64,000 nucleotides of DNA, taken from positions 96,094 through 160,093 of the forward strand of contig JABWAT010000006.1 in assembly GCA_013360915.1 (NCBI GenBank), read 5' to 3'. The notes under the pieces are model-generated. The model saw only the letters and a list, made by a program, of their open reading frames with translations. It searched no databases and had not been told where the DNA came from. A program made the position numbers and the translations under genes. This stretch comes from Bacteroidota bacterium. GTDB taxonomy: Bacteria; Bacteroidota; JABWAT01. Positions 17,133 through 27,525 of the stretch are shown one piece after another; the stretch's first letter is position 1, and every line of letters begins with the position of its first letter.

Positions 17133-18422
17133 ATGCAATCAACCATTGTTGATGTTACAAAAGTCAGAAAAGAACTCCATGTCGAGGTCTCAACCGATGA
17201 ACTGACCCCTCACTTTTCCGAGGCTTACCGCCGCTATCAGCAGAAGGCGACCATGCCCGGATTCCGGCCGGGGAAAGTCCCCATGGCCATGATTGAAAAA
17301 ATGTATGGCGTGTCGATCCAGTATCAGGAGATCGAAAAAATTGCCCAGAAGTTTTTTCAGAAGGCATTTGATGAAAAAGGTCTGAAGCCGGTGGCCCGTC
17401 CGGTGATGACTTCCATCGATTTTAACCCGGGGCAGCCCCTGAAATTCACGGTGGCCTATGACGTTCAGCCCGAGATTAAATTGCCCGATTATAAAAAATT
17501 ATCGGTGAAGCAGATCTCTCCCGATATCAATGAAGCCGATGTGGATAATGAACTGGATTACATCCGCAAAATTTCTGGTTCCTTTGAACATGATGCGGCC
17601 AAAGCCTTTGAATCTGAAGACTTTGCAACCCTCGAAGTGGAAGAACTGGGTGCCGACGGAAAGCCTTCCGGACATAAGCTGAATCCCAAATTCTTCAGCA
17701 TGCGGTCAGAAGAGTTTTCTGAATCGGACAAACAAAAGCTCATCGGCAAATCCAAAGGAGATTCCGTTGCGCTGACGATGCTTGATGGTACCGAAAGCGG
17801 GCGTCCGGTGCAGGTTACCATTCAGAATGTCACTGCCCTTAAAAAGGCCGATCTGACTGATGATTTTGTAAAAGACTATACAAAAGGTCAGTTCCAGACG
17901 GTCGATGCGTTTCGTGAGAACCTGAAGGAAGGCATTGCCCGGCGGTTTGCCCGGCGCAGTGAAACCAGTCTGCAGGATTCCATCATGGATGAACTGGTCG
18001 GACTTGCTGAAATGGAAATTCCCGAAACACTGGTTGAGGCCTTTCTCGAAAACTTCATTCACGAAGTGGCCCATCAGCAAAAGGATCATAAACTTCCTGC
18101 CGATTTCGATGAAAACAGTTACCGCGCCCAGAATAAACCTCTGGCTGAGCGCAGCGCCAAATGGTATCTGATCAAGCAAAACCTCATCGAAAAAGAGAAT
18201 CTGGCTGTGACTGAAGACGATTTTACAGCCTACCTGAAAAAGGTCTCTGAGCAGGATAAAATTCCAGTGGAATCGTTGCGTCGGGCTTATTCAAAACCCG
18301 ATGCCCGTGAGTCAGTTAACAACATGATTCTGACCGATAAGCTGGTTTCCCTGATCACATCAAAAGTGAAGGTGACCATGGTTGCTCCCGAAGACTTCAA
18401 ACTCCGGGTTCAGAACGCCTGA
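17133..18422 (+). CDS. tig: Trigger factor (ribosome-associated chaperone)
   Basis: A 429-residue chaperone with peptidyl-prolyl isomerase activity that meets nascent chains at the ribosome exit. The ribosome-docking signature is MPGFRPGKVPMAMIEKMYG (from about residue 36); the FKBP-like domain follows near 150-245 and a long helical C-terminal domain ends it. I chose ATG 17133 (MQSTIVDVTKV), which has AAAGAA upstream; ATG 17118 is an in-frame alternative. Any longer frame would run back through the tRNA and is not real. It precedes clpP and clpX, a common arrangement. Confidence 0.95.
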   Translation: MQSTIVDVTKVRKELHVEVSTDELTPHFSEAYRRYQQKATMPGFRPGKVPMAMIEKMYGVSIQYQEIEKIAQKFFQKAFDEKGLKPVARPVMTSIDFNPGQPLKFTVAYDVQPEIKLPDYKKLSVKQISPDINEADVDNELDYIRKISGSFEHDAAKAFESEDFATLEVEELGADGKPSGHKLNPKFFSMRSEEFSESDKQKLIGKSKGDSVALTMLDGTESGRPVQVTIQNVTALKKADLTDDFVKDYTKGQFQTVDAFRENLKEGIARRFARRSETSLQDSIMDELVGLAEMEIPETLVEAFLENFIHEVAHQQKDHKLPADFDENSYRAQNKPLAERSAKWYLIKQNLIEKENLAVTEDDFTAYLKKVSEQDKIPVESLRRAYSKPDARESVNNMILTDKLVSLITSKVKVTMVAPEDFKLRVQNA

Positions 18423-18431
18423 TATGGAAAA

Positions 18432-18462
18432 GGGCCGGTTTCTTTGCCGGCCCGAAATTTTT
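18432..18462 (+). terminator. Rho-independent terminator of tig
   Basis: GGGCCGG and CCGGCCC form a 7-bp GC stem with an 8-base loop, followed by GAAATTTTT. It lies 9 bases after the tig stop, so clpP probably starts from its own promoter in 18462-18510. Confidence 0.88.
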
Positions 18463-18510
18463 ACCTTGGAAGAAATGTTCTGCTATCAACAGACATAAAG
18501 GACACCCCCC

Positions 18511-19125
18511 ATGATGTACAAGACCCCCGATTTTCACAACAACCTCGTTCCCATGGTTATCGAACAAACCGGTCGCGGCGAACGGGCTTATGACATTTTC
18601 TCCCGGTTACTGAAGGAACGGATCATTTTCATCGGATCTCCCATTGATGATGTAACGGCCTCCCTGGTTATTGCTCAGCTGCTTTTCCTGGAATCGGAAG
18701 ACCCTGAACGCGACATTTTTATGTATCTGAATACGCCGGGCGGATCGATTTCTTCGGGTCTGGCCATTTATGATACCATGCAGTACGTTAAACCCGATGT
18801 GGCAACCATCTGTATCGGAATGGCCGCTTCCATGGGAGCTGTTCTTCTTGCCGGCGGTAAAGCAGGCAAACGGTCGGTATTGCCCAACAGCCGGGTCATG
18901 ATTCACCAGCCATGGATGGGCGGGGTTCAGGGCCAGGCCACTGATATTGAAATTCATGCTCGGGAAATCCTGAAAATGAAAGAAAATCTGTATCAGATTC
19001 TGGCCCGGCATACCGGTCAGACCTTCGATAAGATTCACAAAGATTCTGAACGCGATTACTGGCTGTCGGCTACCGAAGCCAAAGAATACGGCCTCGTCGA
19101 TGAAATTCTGGAACGGAAACCATGA
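18511..19125 (+). CDS. clpP: ATP-dependent Clp protease proteolytic subunit ClpP
   Basis: A 204-residue serine protease that forms the double-ring barrel served by ClpX. The triad is Ser107 (GMAASMGA), His132 ([10 protein letters not shown]) and Asp182 (ERDYWLSA). Length and motifs are typical. AAAGGA precedes the tandem ATGATG start. It overlaps clpX by 4 bases, so the protease and its ATPase are translated together. Confidence 0.97.
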   Translation: MMYKTPDFHNNLVPMVIEQTGRGERAYDIFSRLLKERIIFIGSPIDDVTASLVIAQLLFLESEDPERDIFMYLNTPGGSISSGLAIYDTMQYVKPDVATICIGMAASMGAVLLAGGKAGKRSVLPNSRVMIHQPWMGGVQGQATDIEIHAREILKMKENLYQILARHTGQTFDKIHKDSERDYWLSATEAKEYGLVDEILERKP

Positions 19126-20393
19126 GTAAGACCGAGAACCTCCGGATAAAATGTTCGTTTTGCGGACGACCCTCCACCGAAGTGAATTCGATGGTGGCTG
19201 GTCTGAGCGCCTACATCTGCGACCGGTGTGTGAACAGTGCGGTTGAAATTATTTATAACAATGCCAAGTCCTCCGAAACCCAGTCCATTTCCGATAAACC
19301 GGCACAGACCGTTCGCCGGCTGAAGCCACGGGAAATTAAAGAGGCACTTGACCAGTACGTGATCGGCCAGGACGAGGCTAAAGTGGCTTTGTCTGTGGCG
19401 GTTTATAATCATTATAAACGGATTGACAACAAAAAGGTCAGCAAGGAATTTGATCAGGTCGATATAGACAAGTCGAATATTCTTCTGGTTGGGCCCACCG
19501 GAACAGGAAAAACACTCCTGGCCCAGACCCTGGCTAAGGTACTCGATGTCCCGTTTTGCATAGCCGATGCCACAGCGCTGACCGAGGCCGGTTATGTGGG
19601 TGAAGACGTGGAAAGCATCCTGGTCCGTTTGCTTCAGGCTGCTGATTATGATCTGGAATCTGCTGAACGCGGAATCGTTTACATTGATGAGATCGATAAA
19701 ATTGCACGCAAGAGCGACAATCCCTCCATCACCCGCGATGTATCAGGTGAAGGGGTTCAGCAGGCCCTTCTGAAAATTCTGGAAGGCACGGTGGCCGGGG
19801 TTCCGCCCAAGGGTGGCAGAAAACATCCCGAACAAAGTCTGATCAACGTCAACACCAAAAATATCCTGTTTATTTGTGGTGGCGCTTTTGACGGACTGGA
19901 AAAAATCATTGCCCGTCGTCTGAACCGGGGCACCATTGGGTTTAAATCCGAAGTCAGCCAGGAAGTCAGGATGAAGGAAGATCACACCATTCTGAAGTTC
20001 GTACAGCCGGAAGATCTGCTGTTATACGGCCTGATTCCAGAGTTTATTGGTCGCCTGCCTGTGGTGTCTGCTCTTGAACCATTGGATGATGAGATGCTGC
20101 TTCAGATTCTCACCAAACCCAAAAATGCGCTGGTAAAACAGTATCAGAAGTTGTTCAAACTGGAAGAAACCGATCTGGTCATCACCGATTCTGCCATGAA
20201 GGTGATTGTTCGTCAGGCAATCGAACGTGGAACCGGGGCACGCGGGCTTCGTTCCATTCTGGAAGAGAAAATGATTCCGGTCATGTTCGATCTGCCCAGC
20301 CGGAAAAATGTCAGGAAATGCATCATTGATGAGGGGGTTATTCTCGGTACTTCTGAACCGGAATTTCTCCTGCGGGAACAGAACGTCGCCTAA
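19122..20393 (+). CDS. clpX: ATP-dependent Clp protease ATPase subunit ClpX
   Basis: A 423-residue AAA+ unfoldase. The zinc-binding N-domain has Cys11, Cys14, Cys33 and Cys36; Walker A is GPTGTGKT (124-131), the pore loop is GYVG (157-160), Walker B is [10 protein letters not shown] (185-194) and the ClpP-binding IGF loop is TIGFKSE. The end of the gene overlaps the stop codon of the convergent flavoprotein gene by 4 bases. Confidence 0.97.
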   Translation: MSKTENLRIKCSFCGRPSTEVNSMVAGLSAYICDRCVNSAVEIIYNNAKSSETQSISDKPAQTVRRLKPREIKEALDQYVIGQDEAKVALSVAVYNHYKRIDNKKVSKEFDQVDIDKSNILLVGPTGTGKTLLAQTLAKVLDVPFCIADATALTEAGYVGEDVESILVRLLQAADYDLESAERGIVYIDEIDKIARKSDNPSITRDVSGEGVQQALLKILEGTVAGVPPKGGRKHPEQSLINVNTKNILFICGGAFDGLEKIIARRLNRGTIGFKSEVSQEVRMKEDHTILKFVQPEDLLLYGLIPEFIGRLPVVSALEPLDDEMLLQILTKPKNALVKQYQKLFKLEETDLVITDSAMKVIVRQAIERGTGARGLRSILEEKMIPVMFDLPSRKNVRKCIIDEGVILGTSEPEFLLREQNVA

Positions 20394-21607
20394 ACAGCGA
20401 GTCCTTTTCCACATACCCATCCGCTGCTCCACGCCCATTGGAAGTTATAACCTCCGATGGGGCCGTGGACATCAACAATTTCCCCCACTGTATACAGACC
20501 CGGATGGGTTCTGATTTCCATGGTTTTCAGATTGAGGGTCCCCAGTTCAATACCACCAGCGGTTACCTCGGCCTTTTTATACCCACCTGTTCCGCTGACC
20601 GGCAATTCCGATCCCGTCAGCAATCCAAGTAAAGTCAGTCGCTGATTCCGTGTAATCTGATTAAGGCGTATTCCGGCGGTTCCCGAAAGTTCTGCGAGTA
20701 AACGGGAAAGACGGTCCGGAATGAACTGGTTCAGCCAGGTGACAACCATCTGATCGGGATGCAATTTTGCATAGGCAAGAAAGGTGGAATCTGCTGTTTG
20801 CAGATCGGTTCCTGGAAGAAAATTGACGGTGAGCCTGGTTCCGCCGGATTCTGAAGCGAACCATTCGCTCACGTCCATGGCGGCCGGACCACTGATTCCC
20901 TGGTGGGTGAATAACAGACTGTCGGTCCGGGTGGTGAGTGGTTTCCCATTTCTGGTGACAGTTAATGCGGCCTGAAGGGTCATTCCGGAAAGCTGATGCC
21001 ACTGCCGGCCATTGGTGTGAAGAGGGGTCAGGGCCGGAATGGGCGCTGTCATGGGGACTCCCAGCTTGTCCAGCATGTTCCAAAGCCGTCCGTCACTGCC
21101 GGTGTGCGGATAGGAAAATCCGCCTGAGGCCACAACCACCCGTGGTGTCAGATACCGGCCATGGTTGGTTTCAACCATCCAGCCATCAGGCTGCTGCATC
21201 AACTTCAGGACAGATTCCGGGAATTGGAACCGGATTCCGGCCCGTCTGATTTCACCCAACAGAGCCGCAAGGACCGATTGGGCCTGATCGGAAACCGGAA
21301 AGACCTTTTTCCACGGCTCCTCGGTTTTGGTTGATACGCCCAATTGGTTAAAGAAAGCGATGACCTCGCTGGGAGGAAACTGAAGAATCACCTTTTTCAG
21401 ACTGTTGACCGAGGCACACCGGTACCGGTTCAGGTCAAGTTCCCCGTTGGTCAGATTGCACCGACCGCCGCCCGACATCAGGATTTTTAGGCCGGGGCGC
21501 TGGCTCTGATCGAGCAGGAGAACTGTCCGGACACCATGTCTGGCAGCCGAGATGGCAGTCATCAGTCCGGCCGCACCGGCACCAACAATGATTACATCGG
21601 GTTTCAT
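20390..21607 (-). CDS. HI0933/YhiN-family flavoprotein (BaiN-like oxidoreductase)
   Basis: A 405-residue FAD-dependent oxidoreductase of unknown cellular role. The Rossmann motif [15 protein letters not shown] is at the N-terminus, followed by [16 protein letters not shown], a signature of the HI0933 family, [16 protein letters not shown] in the middle, and [22 protein letters not shown] at the C-terminus. I start it at ATG 21607; a longer open frame to 21904 has no family similarity and overlaps arginase. It is divergent from arginase and tail-to-tail with clpX. Confidence 0.88.
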   Translation of the reverse strand: MKPDVIIVGAGAAGLMTAISAARHGVRTVLLLDQSQRPGLKILMSGGGRCNLTNGELDLNRYRCASVNSLKKVILQFPPSEVIAFFNQLGVSTKTEEPWKKVFPVSDQAQSVLAALLGEIRRAGIRFQFPESVLKLMQQPDGWMVETNHGRYLTPRVVVASGGFSYPHTGSDGRLWNMLDKLGVPMTAPIPALTPLHTNGRQWHQLSGMTLQAALTVTRNGKPLTTRTDSLLFTHQGISGPAAMDVSEWFASESGGTRLTVNFLPGTDLQTADSTFLAYAKLHPDQMVVTWLNQFIPDRLSRLLAELSGTAGIRLNQITRNQRLTLLGLLTGSELPVSGTGGYKKAEVTAGGIELGTLNLKTMEIRTHPGLYTVGEIVDVHGPIGGYNFQWAWSSGWVCGKGLAV

Positions 21608-21704
21608 ACTTAAAAATACGGTACGGGTATACAAGAAGGCATCGGAGAACCAAGGTTTGTGAATCCTTGTTATCTTAGCGCCAGGTTGACAGACAGGAAA
21701 CGGA

Positions 21705-22613
21705 ATGAAAATCAGATTAATTGATGTCCCCATGGATCTTGGGGCGGGACGGCGTGGGGTCGATATGGGACCTTCTGCCTTAAGACTGGCCGGAATTAAG
21801 GAAAAAATCAACCGGATGGGTTTCCATGTGGAAGATGACCAGGATGATATTTTTGTGCCCATACCAGAGCACGGCCACATATCGGATCCCAAACTGAAAT
21901 TCATTGGAGAAATTCAAACCGCCTGTGAACATCTGGCCAGACGGGTTGAACTTGCCAAATCAGAAGGTGCCTTTCCCATTGTGATGGGCGGAGATCATTC
22001 CATTGCCATCGGGACCATTGCGGGATTGTCTGCCTATTACCGCAAACAAGGAAAACGCCTGGGGGTGGTTTGGGTCGATGCCCATGCCGACATGAACACA
22101 CCAGAAACCTCTCCAACGGGTAATATCCATGGAATGCCATTGGCAGTGAATGTGGGTCTTGGAGCAAGGGAACTGACCAGCTTACATGGTGATTTCAGAA
22201 AGGTCGATCCGAAAAATGTCGCTTTGATCGGTATCCGGGACCTGGATGAAGATGAAAAGAAAAATGTCAGGGCCATGGGCATTCATGCCTACACCATGGC
22301 CGACATTGACCGGATGGGAATTTATCAGGTGATTCATGAGGCCATTTCCATTCTGAAGGAGCAGGTCGATGTTCTTCACATCAGTTTTGATGTGGATGGA
22401 ATGGATCCGGCCGTGGCTCCGGGTGTCGGAACACCGGTCATGGGCGGGTTGCGTTACCGGGAGACCCATCTGATCATGGAAACCCTTGCTGAAACCGGTC
22501 TGGTCGGGTCCATGGAAATCACCGAGATCAATCCGATTCTGGATATCAGAAATCAAACGGCTGAGGTGGCTGTTGAAATGGTGGCCAGTGCATTAGGGAA
22601 AACCATTTTGTAA
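21705..22613 (+). CDS. rocF: Arginase
   Basis: A 302-residue manganese enzyme hydrolysing arginine to ornithine and urea. Metal ligands are in GGDHS (95-99), VDAHAD (124-129) and SFDVDGMDP (about residue 226), with the EITEINPILD segment near the end. The length and the SPTGNIHGMPLA loop favour arginase over agmatinase. AGGAAA precedes the ATG. An inverted repeat CAAGG/CCTTG (21651-21669) in the divergent promoter region may be an operator. No urease or ornithine genes are nearby. Confidence 0.92.
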   Translation: MKIRLIDVPMDLGAGRRGVDMGPSALRLAGIKEKINRMGFHVEDDQDDIFVPIPEHGHISDPKLKFIGEIQTACEHLARRVELAKSEGAFPIVMGGDHSIAIGTIAGLSAYYRKQGKRLGVVWVDAHADMNTPETSPTGNIHGMPLAVNVGLGARELTSLHGDFRKVDPKNVALIGIRDLDEDEKKNVRAMGIHAYTMADIDRMGIYQVIHEAISILKEQVDVLHISFDVDGMDPAVAPGVGTPVMGGLRYRETHLIMETLAETGLVGSMEITEINPILDIRNQTAEVAVEMVASALGKTIL

Positions 22614-23043
22614 TCCGGGCCTGCATGATCAGATTCCTGAATAAGTAGAATCTGGATTCTGATTTCCTTTTGACTGGCGCGGGTGGAAATGGGTGCCTTT
22701 TTTCAGCGGCTGCATTTTTTAATCGGGTTTCCTTGCGGAAAAACCAAAGCTGGAAGTCAGGAATCGTTTGTGCCTAAAAAAGTAAAGCGGTATTTTCGGC
22801 GCCGGAGTCGAAATCTTACCTGGTTAATAGGAATACCAATCTGACTCCGACTGCCTTTTCTGATGGATTAAGGCAGAAATCTAAAAACCAGTCCATCGTT
22901 TCTCCATTCCGGAACGACTTCATATGCGCCCGACATCAGCCAGGTTGATCTGGTCGCCGCGTCGGTTTTTCATTCAGAAAATGACGCAAAACGAATGAAT
23001 GTGGAAGGAGGAATGGACAATTTCAGTGATTTACTGACTTGAG
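22614..23043. other. Intergenic region between arginase and sulfotransferase
   Basis: No gene is supported in these 430 bases. CAGATTC/GAATCTG (22630-22654) forms a 7-bp hairpin soon after the arginase stop and may act as a weak terminator. A longer-range inverted repeat CGGAGTC/GACTCCG (22803-22849) is present. AAGGAGG at about 23005 precedes a nine-codon frame (ATG 23013) that ends at the sulfotransferase start; its spacing of one base is too short to be a convincing leader peptide. Confidence 0.5.
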
Positions 23044-23997
23044 ATGGTTGAATGTGAAGGGAGTCATTCAACCAGTTTTTATGAAAAAGTGAACCAAACA
23101 GAATACACACGGAGACCCGGTTTGAGGCCAAATTTTTTACTGATCGGTGCGAATAAAGGTGGTACCACCTCCATATATAACTACCTGAAAAGTCATCCCG
23201 ACATCTTTGTATCACCAGCAAAGGAACCCTCCTTTTTCATTTTTGAAGGGAAAGAAATCCCGTTTATTCCTGGAACCAGAAAGTTGGCACCTTATGCCAC
23301 AACTTTGGAGGACTATGAGAAACTCTTTGAAACAGTGGACGGGGAAAAGGCAGTTGGGGAGTGTTCTACCGGTTACCTCACCAATTTAAAAGTCATTCCA
23401 CGGATCAAGGAATTGCTTCCGGATGTTCGGATTGTGGCCGTTCTTCGCAATCCCATTGAACGGGCCTATTCCAATTACAGAGATTATGTGGCCCGCGGAA
23501 TTGAAAACAGGACCTTCAGCAAGGCCATCCGTGAAGAAATGGAATCGATCCGTTCCGGTTCCTCCTATGGTCATCGCCCTTACCTGCAATACGGAATGTA
23601 TGCAGAAGGACTGGCCGGTTATCTGAGTGCCTTTGGAAAGGACCGGGTACATGTCATATTCTTTGAGGATTTAAACAAAGACCCGCTGGGCACGATGCGC
23701 TCTGTATACCGGTTTCTTGAAGTCGATGATTCCCATGTGCCCAATGTGGAGGAAAGACGCAATGTGAGCGATAAATCGGATAAAATTCATCTGCTTAAAA
23801 GGCAAAAGGCGATTACCTGGCTGAAAAATATCGTTCCGGGGTCATTCCGGTCCATCCTGAAGCCCATGTTACAATCGATGATAAAAGGAGATCAATTGAC
23901 TCCGGCCATCCGCAGAGAGTTGCGTGACTTTTTTGTGGGTGATATCCGTAAGCTGGAGTCCCTGGTCCAACGGGACTTATCTGCCTGGAAAAAGTAA
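23044..23997 (+). CDS. PAPS-dependent sulfotransferase
   Basis: A 317-residue sulfotransferase transferring sulfate from PAPS to a carbohydrate or lipid acceptor. The 5'-phosphosulfate loop is LIGANKGGTTSIYNYLKSHP (about 32-51) and the 3'-phosphate motif is VAVLRNPIERAYSNYRD (about 135-151). It is cytoplasmic, with no signal peptide. The acceptor is unknown; the nearby MBOAT pair and the large polysaccharide block make a glycan substrate plausible. ATG 23044 has no clear ribosome site; GTG 23089 is an alternative just before the conserved core. Confidence 0.85.
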   Translation: MVECEGSHSTSFYEKVNQTEYTRRPGLRPNFLLIGANKGGTTSIYNYLKSHPDIFVSPAKEPSFFIFEGKEIPFIPGTRKLAPYATTLEDYEKLFETVDGEKAVGECSTGYLTNLKVIPRIKELLPDVRIVAVLRNPIERAYSNYRDYVARGIENRTFSKAIREEMESIRSGSSYGHRPYLQYGMYAEGLAGYLSAFGKDRVHVIFFEDLNKDPLGTMRSVYRFLEVDDSHVPNVEERRNVSDKSDKIHLLKRQKAITWLKNIVPGSFRSILKPMLQSMIKGDQLTPAIRRELRDFFVGDIRKLESLVQRDLSAWKK

Positions 23998-24138
23998 TGG
24001 ATTGGGATTTGATTAGAAAAACAGGAAACACCCGGATTTGTTCTGATACCCTTCATTTGACGTACTAATTTTATTGAAGGAATTACTCGTCATAATACGG
24101 GTTACAAACAGAGACTCTAAATAAGCACAGGTGCCGTT

Positions 24139-25002
24139 TTGGAAATTATTCACACACAATCCGATCTGATTCATGAACTGTCAATTGCCCGTCAGGCCGG
24201 CCGGCGTATCGGTTTGGTTCCCACCATGGGAGCCCTTCATGAGGGGCATCTGAGCCTTATTGAGGCCATTTCTGAACACTGTGATTGTGTGGTGGTATCC
24301 GTCTTTGTTAATCCGCTCCAGTTTGGACCTAATGAGGACTATTCAAAATACCCACGGGTTCATGAAGCCGATGCCCGCCTGGCCGAAGAACAGGATGTGG
24401 ATTTTTTATTTATCCCTGAAGTTGCTGAGATGTATACTGCCGGGTCACAAACAAGGGTCACTGTCGGAGAGCTTTCCACGCGTTTATGCGGAAAATCGCG
24501 TCCGGGTCATTTTGACGGCGTGACCACCGTGGTGGCAAAACTATTCAATATTGTACAACCCCATGTGGCAGCCTTCGGCGAGAAGGACCGTCAGCAATTG
24601 ATTATCATCAAACGAATGGTGGAAGATCTGAATATTCCGGTGGAAATACTGGCTGTTCCCACCTGCCGCGAAGCCGACGGCCTTGCCATGAGTTCACGGA
24701 ATGCTTATCTGTCTTCAGAAGAACGGTCCGAAGCAACCCGGTTGGTCGGTGCCCTGACACACATGGAAGCCATGATCAACACGGGTGAAAGTCACGCTCC
24801 TTTGGTTACTGAGGCCGGCCGGCAATTGATCACAGCCTACACAGGGGCCCGGTTGGACTATCTTGAAATCGTAAATCCGGTGACCCTTGCTTCCATCGAT
24901 GAACTGATACCGGGAACCGACGTGCTGCTTGCTGGTGCGGCCTGGTTCGGATCGACCCGCCTCATTGATAACCGGATGGTGAAAGTCCCCATTTTTAGCT
25001 GA
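24139..25002 (+). CDS. panC: Pantothenate synthetase PanC
   Basis: A 287-residue ligase joining pantoate and beta-alanine with ATP. The HIGH-type motif is PTMGALHEGH (28-37), with VSVFVNPLQFGPNEDY, AFGEKDRQQL and the KMSKS-like GLAMSSRNAYLS. The start appears to be TTG 24139, preceded by CAGGTG with 5-base spacing, giving the usual N-terminus MEIIHT. It stands alone here; panD is at 4.1-4.5 kb on the other strand. Confidence 0.95.
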   Translation: MEIIHTQSDLIHELSIARQAGRRIGLVPTMGALHEGHLSLIEAISEHCDCVVVSVFVNPLQFGPNEDYSKYPRVHEADARLAEEQDVDFLFIPEVAEMYTAGSQTRVTVGELSTRLCGKSRPGHFDGVTTVVAKLFNIVQPHVAAFGEKDRQQLIIIKRMVEDLNIPVEILAVPTCREADGLAMSSRNAYLSSEERSEATRLVGALTHMEAMINTGESHAPLVTEAGRQLITAYTGARLDYLEIVNPVTLASIDELIPGTDVLLAGAAWFGSTRLIDNRMVKVPIFS

Positions 25003-25188
25003 ACGGAACTTTCCGGCCTGACTTCCTGTCAGCAGAACAGACAATGAGTGGTTATTTTTCTGGTCAATGCAGGGAAAACAGACCGGTTAACCAGCTTCAA
25101 AGCAGAAATTCTGACCAGAATAGCCATCTGTTACCTGTTTGGCAAAGATTTTGCTCTGTATTTTAACAACTTTTATAAGGAGTCCACC

Positions 25189-25923
25189 ATGAGTGAATTA
25201 AAATCATACGAAACCGTGAGCAGCAGTCCTTCCCATTCTGCAACCGCAGGCAGTCAGGCAGGAACGGCAGCTGCCAGTGAAATCATGAACAAAGTGTTCA
25301 TGTGGATGACCGTGGGTCTGGCCCTGACCGGTTCCACAGCGCTTTGGTTTGCTTCCAGCCCTCTGATCCTGCAACTGACCCCCATGACCATGATTGTCCT
25401 GTTCCTCGTTCAGTTGGGACTGGTATTCTGGTTGTCGGCCCGGGTGATGTCCATGCAGCCGACCACAGCCATTCTTGTGTTTCTGGTCTATTCTGCCCTG
25501 ACTGGTGTGACACTGGCCCCCATCTTTCTGGTGTATACTTCCGCTTCCATCGGAACCACATTTCTGATCACAGCGGCCACCTTTGGCGTAATGGCCACCT
25601 ACGGAATTGTGACCAATCAGGATCTGACCAAAGTGGGTAATATTGCCTTCATGGCACTGATCGGACTAATTATCGCCTCGGTTGTTAACTGGTTTCTGCA
25701 AAGTCCGGTTATGCACTATATCATTTCTGGTATCGGGGTTCTGGTTTTCACTGCACTTACGGCTTATGATGCCCAGAAAATCAAGGAAATGAGCCATCAG
25801 CTTCAGGGAGAGTCACAGGACGTTCAGACACGTGCCTCTATTCTGGGTGCCCTGAGCCTGTACCTGGATTTCATCAACCTGTTCATCATGTTGCTTCAGT
25901 TCTTCGGCGCCCGCCGCGACTGA
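25189..25923 (+). CDS. BAX-inhibitor-1/YccA family membrane protein
   Basis: A 244-residue polytopic protein with about seven hydrophobic segments. NKVFMWMTVGLALTGSTALWF, FLVYSALTGVTLAPIFLVY, AATFGVMATYG and the C-terminal ALSLYLDFINLFIMLLQFFG are hallmarks of the UPF0005/BI-1 family. Homologues act as pH-sensitive calcium leak channels or modulators of FtsH; the role here is unproven. ATG 25189 has AAGGAG with a 6-base spacer; the longer open frame upstream is not needed. A strong terminator follows. Confidence 0.93.
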   Translation: MSELKSYETVSSSPSHSATAGSQAGTAAASEIMNKVFMWMTVGLALTGSTALWFASSPLILQLTPMTMIVLFLVQLGLVFWLSARVMSMQPTTAILVFLVYSALTGVTLAPIFLVYTSASIGTTFLITAATFGVMATYGIVTNQDLTKVGNIAFMALIGLIIASVVNWFLQSPVMHYIISGIGVLVFTALTAYDAQKIKEMSHQLQGESQDVQTRASILGALSLYLDFINLFIMLLQFFGARRD

Positions 25924-25947
25924 TTTCCGCTTTTCCCCTTCCTTTTT

Positions 25948-25982
25948 AATCCGGTCCCGGTTTTTGGGGCCGGATTTTTTTT
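25948..25982 (+). terminator. Rho-independent terminator after the BI-1 gene
   Basis: AATCCGGTCCC and GGGGCCGGATT form a near-perfect stem around GGTTTTT, followed by at least seven T. Confidence 0.9.
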
Positions 25983-26091
25983 GCCCAGCCGCTTCCTTTC
26001 TTTATTTTGTTTTGAATTGGTCTTAATTTGATATTCTGTTCCGGATGAGAACAGTCTGATCGGAAGGACGACCTGAAATGTTGCGGATGTA

Positions 26092-27525
26092 ATGGTATTT
26101 AATTCCATCGATTTTTTTATTTTCCTGCCGGTCGTTTTCATTCTGTATTGGACAATCGGTATCAGAAGTATCCGTTTCAGAAATGGATTTCTTCTTCTGG
26201 CCAGTTACTTTTTCTACGGGTATTGGGACTGGCGTTTTCTCGGGTTGATTTTCCTCAGCTCGATGATAGATTACCTGGTTTCAATCTGGTTGTCTGGTAA
26301 CCGGGAGGACCGGCAACGGAAAATGATCCTGATGGTCAGTGTTTTTTCCAACCTGGCTATCCTTGGTTTTTTTAAATACTTCAATTTTTTCATAGAGAAT
26401 TTTGCTGCAGCCTTTTCCTTCTTTGGCTATCAGCTTGCCACAGAGCGATTATCCATAATTCTGCCTGTCGGAATCAGTTTTTACACGTTCCAGACCATGA
26501 GTTACACCATTGATGTGTATCGGGGGAAAATCAGCCCGGAAAGAAACCTGATTTCGTTTCTGACCTATGTAAGCTTTTTTCCCCAATTGGTGGCCGGTCC
26601 CATTGAGCGAGCAGGATCCTTGCTTCCGCAATTCAGAACCATTGCGCCGTTCAATTATGAGCAGGCCAGTGACGGCATCAGACAAATGACCTGGGGTCTC
26701 CTTAAGAAAGTTGTCATAGCCGATTCACTTGCCGGGCCGGTCAGCCAGGTTTTTTCCAATCCTTCTGCTTATGATTCCCTGACTCTGATTCTGACAGCGA
26801 TGTTGTTTCTGGTCCAGTTGTACGGTGATTTTTCGGGTTACAGTGACATGGCCATCGGATCGGCCCGCCTTTTTGGTTTCAGGCTTTCCCGGAATTTTAA
26901 TTTTCCCCTCTTTGCCGATAGTATACCCGATTTCTGGAGACGGTGGCACATTTCGCTGACCAACTGGTTCCGGGACTATGTTTTCATTCCCATGACCAGT
27001 GGCAGAAACCGGCTGACCGTAAAAATACCGGCCGTGATCATCTTGTTTGTTCTGATTGGCTTTTGGCACGGACCCGCCTGGACTTTTGTTGTATTCGGGT
27101 TTGTCAACGCCCTCTTTTTCATTCCCGGGTATTTTCCGGCCGGCCGGCTCAGACTTCCGGGAGCCATGGGTGCTTCGGCTTTTCCAGGTATTCCACCCAT
27201 TATCCTTGTGATGTTCACCTTTTGTCTGACTGCGATGCTCGGTATTTTATTCAGAGCCGGAAACCTCGAAACCGTCATGGCCTATTACGCCGGAATCCTG
27301 ATGAACCATGGAGCGGCTTCCGGTCAGTTATATTCCGAGCGGGTCCTTCTGCTGACCGGTGGATTTCTCCTCATTGAATTTTTCAGACGGGACTCTCACC
27401 ATGTTTTGGAATGGAAACCAGGAACGCTTAACCGATGGGTCCGGTGGGGATTTTACATGGTACTGATTGCCGTTATTTTCCTGTTTCACGAAGACGCCAA
27501 AGATTACATCTATTTTCAATTCTGA
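26092..27525 (+). CDS. MBOAT-family O-acyltransferase (AlgI/DltB-like)
   Basis: A 477-residue inner-membrane acyltransferase of the AlgI type that passes acetyl groups across the membrane to a periplasmic partner. About 12 hydrophobic segments; conserved His286 in FWRRWHISLTNWFRDY and catalytic His326 in GFWHGPAWTFVVFG; PVGISFYTFQTMSYTIDVYRG is the family's N-terminal signature. It overlaps the downstream SGNH gene (TGATG), so the two form an acetylation pair. The acceptor glycan is not identified; it could be the polysaccharide made by the downstream block. Confidence 0.92.
   Translation: MVFNSIDFFIFLPVVFILYWTIGIRSIRFRNGFLLLASYFFYGYWDWRFLGLIFLSSMIDYLVSIWLSGNREDRQRKMILMVSVFSNLAILGFFKYFNFFIENFAAAFSFFGYQLATERLSIILPVGISFYTFQTMSYTIDVYRGKISPERNLISFLTYVSFFPQLVAGPIERAGSLLPQFRTIAPFNYEQASDGIRQMTWGLLKKVVIADSLAGPVSQVFSNPSAYDSLTLILTAMLFLVQLYGDFSGYSDMAIGSARLFGFRLSRNFNFPLFADSIPDFWRRWHISLTNWFRDYVFIPMTSGRNRLTVKIPAVIILFVLIGFWHGPAWTFVVFGFVNALFFIPGYFPAGRLRLPGAMGASAFPGIPPIILVMFTFCLTAMLGILFRAGNLETVMAYYAGILMNHGAASGQLYSERVLLLTGGFLLIEFFRRDSHHVLEWKPGTLNRWVRWGFYMVLIAVIFLFHEDAKDYIYFQF

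Noticed and set aside
16943..17146. Open frame antisense to the tRNA (contains EGLEPPRVTPPDPKSGASA) and the sense frame MAKLADAPDLGSGG ahead of trigger factor
   Set aside because: Both are translations of tRNA-Leu, a well-known false annotation; the real features are the tRNA and tig starting near 17133.
21608..21904. N-terminal extension of the flavoprotein frame
   Set aside because: No similarity to the family, overlaps the start of arginase on the other strand; the Rossmann motif begins right after ATG 21607.
25048..25188. Upstream extension of the BAX-inhibitor gene
   Set aside because: Starts at a GTG without ribosome site; the ATG at 25189 has AAGGAG at ideal distance and matches the family start.
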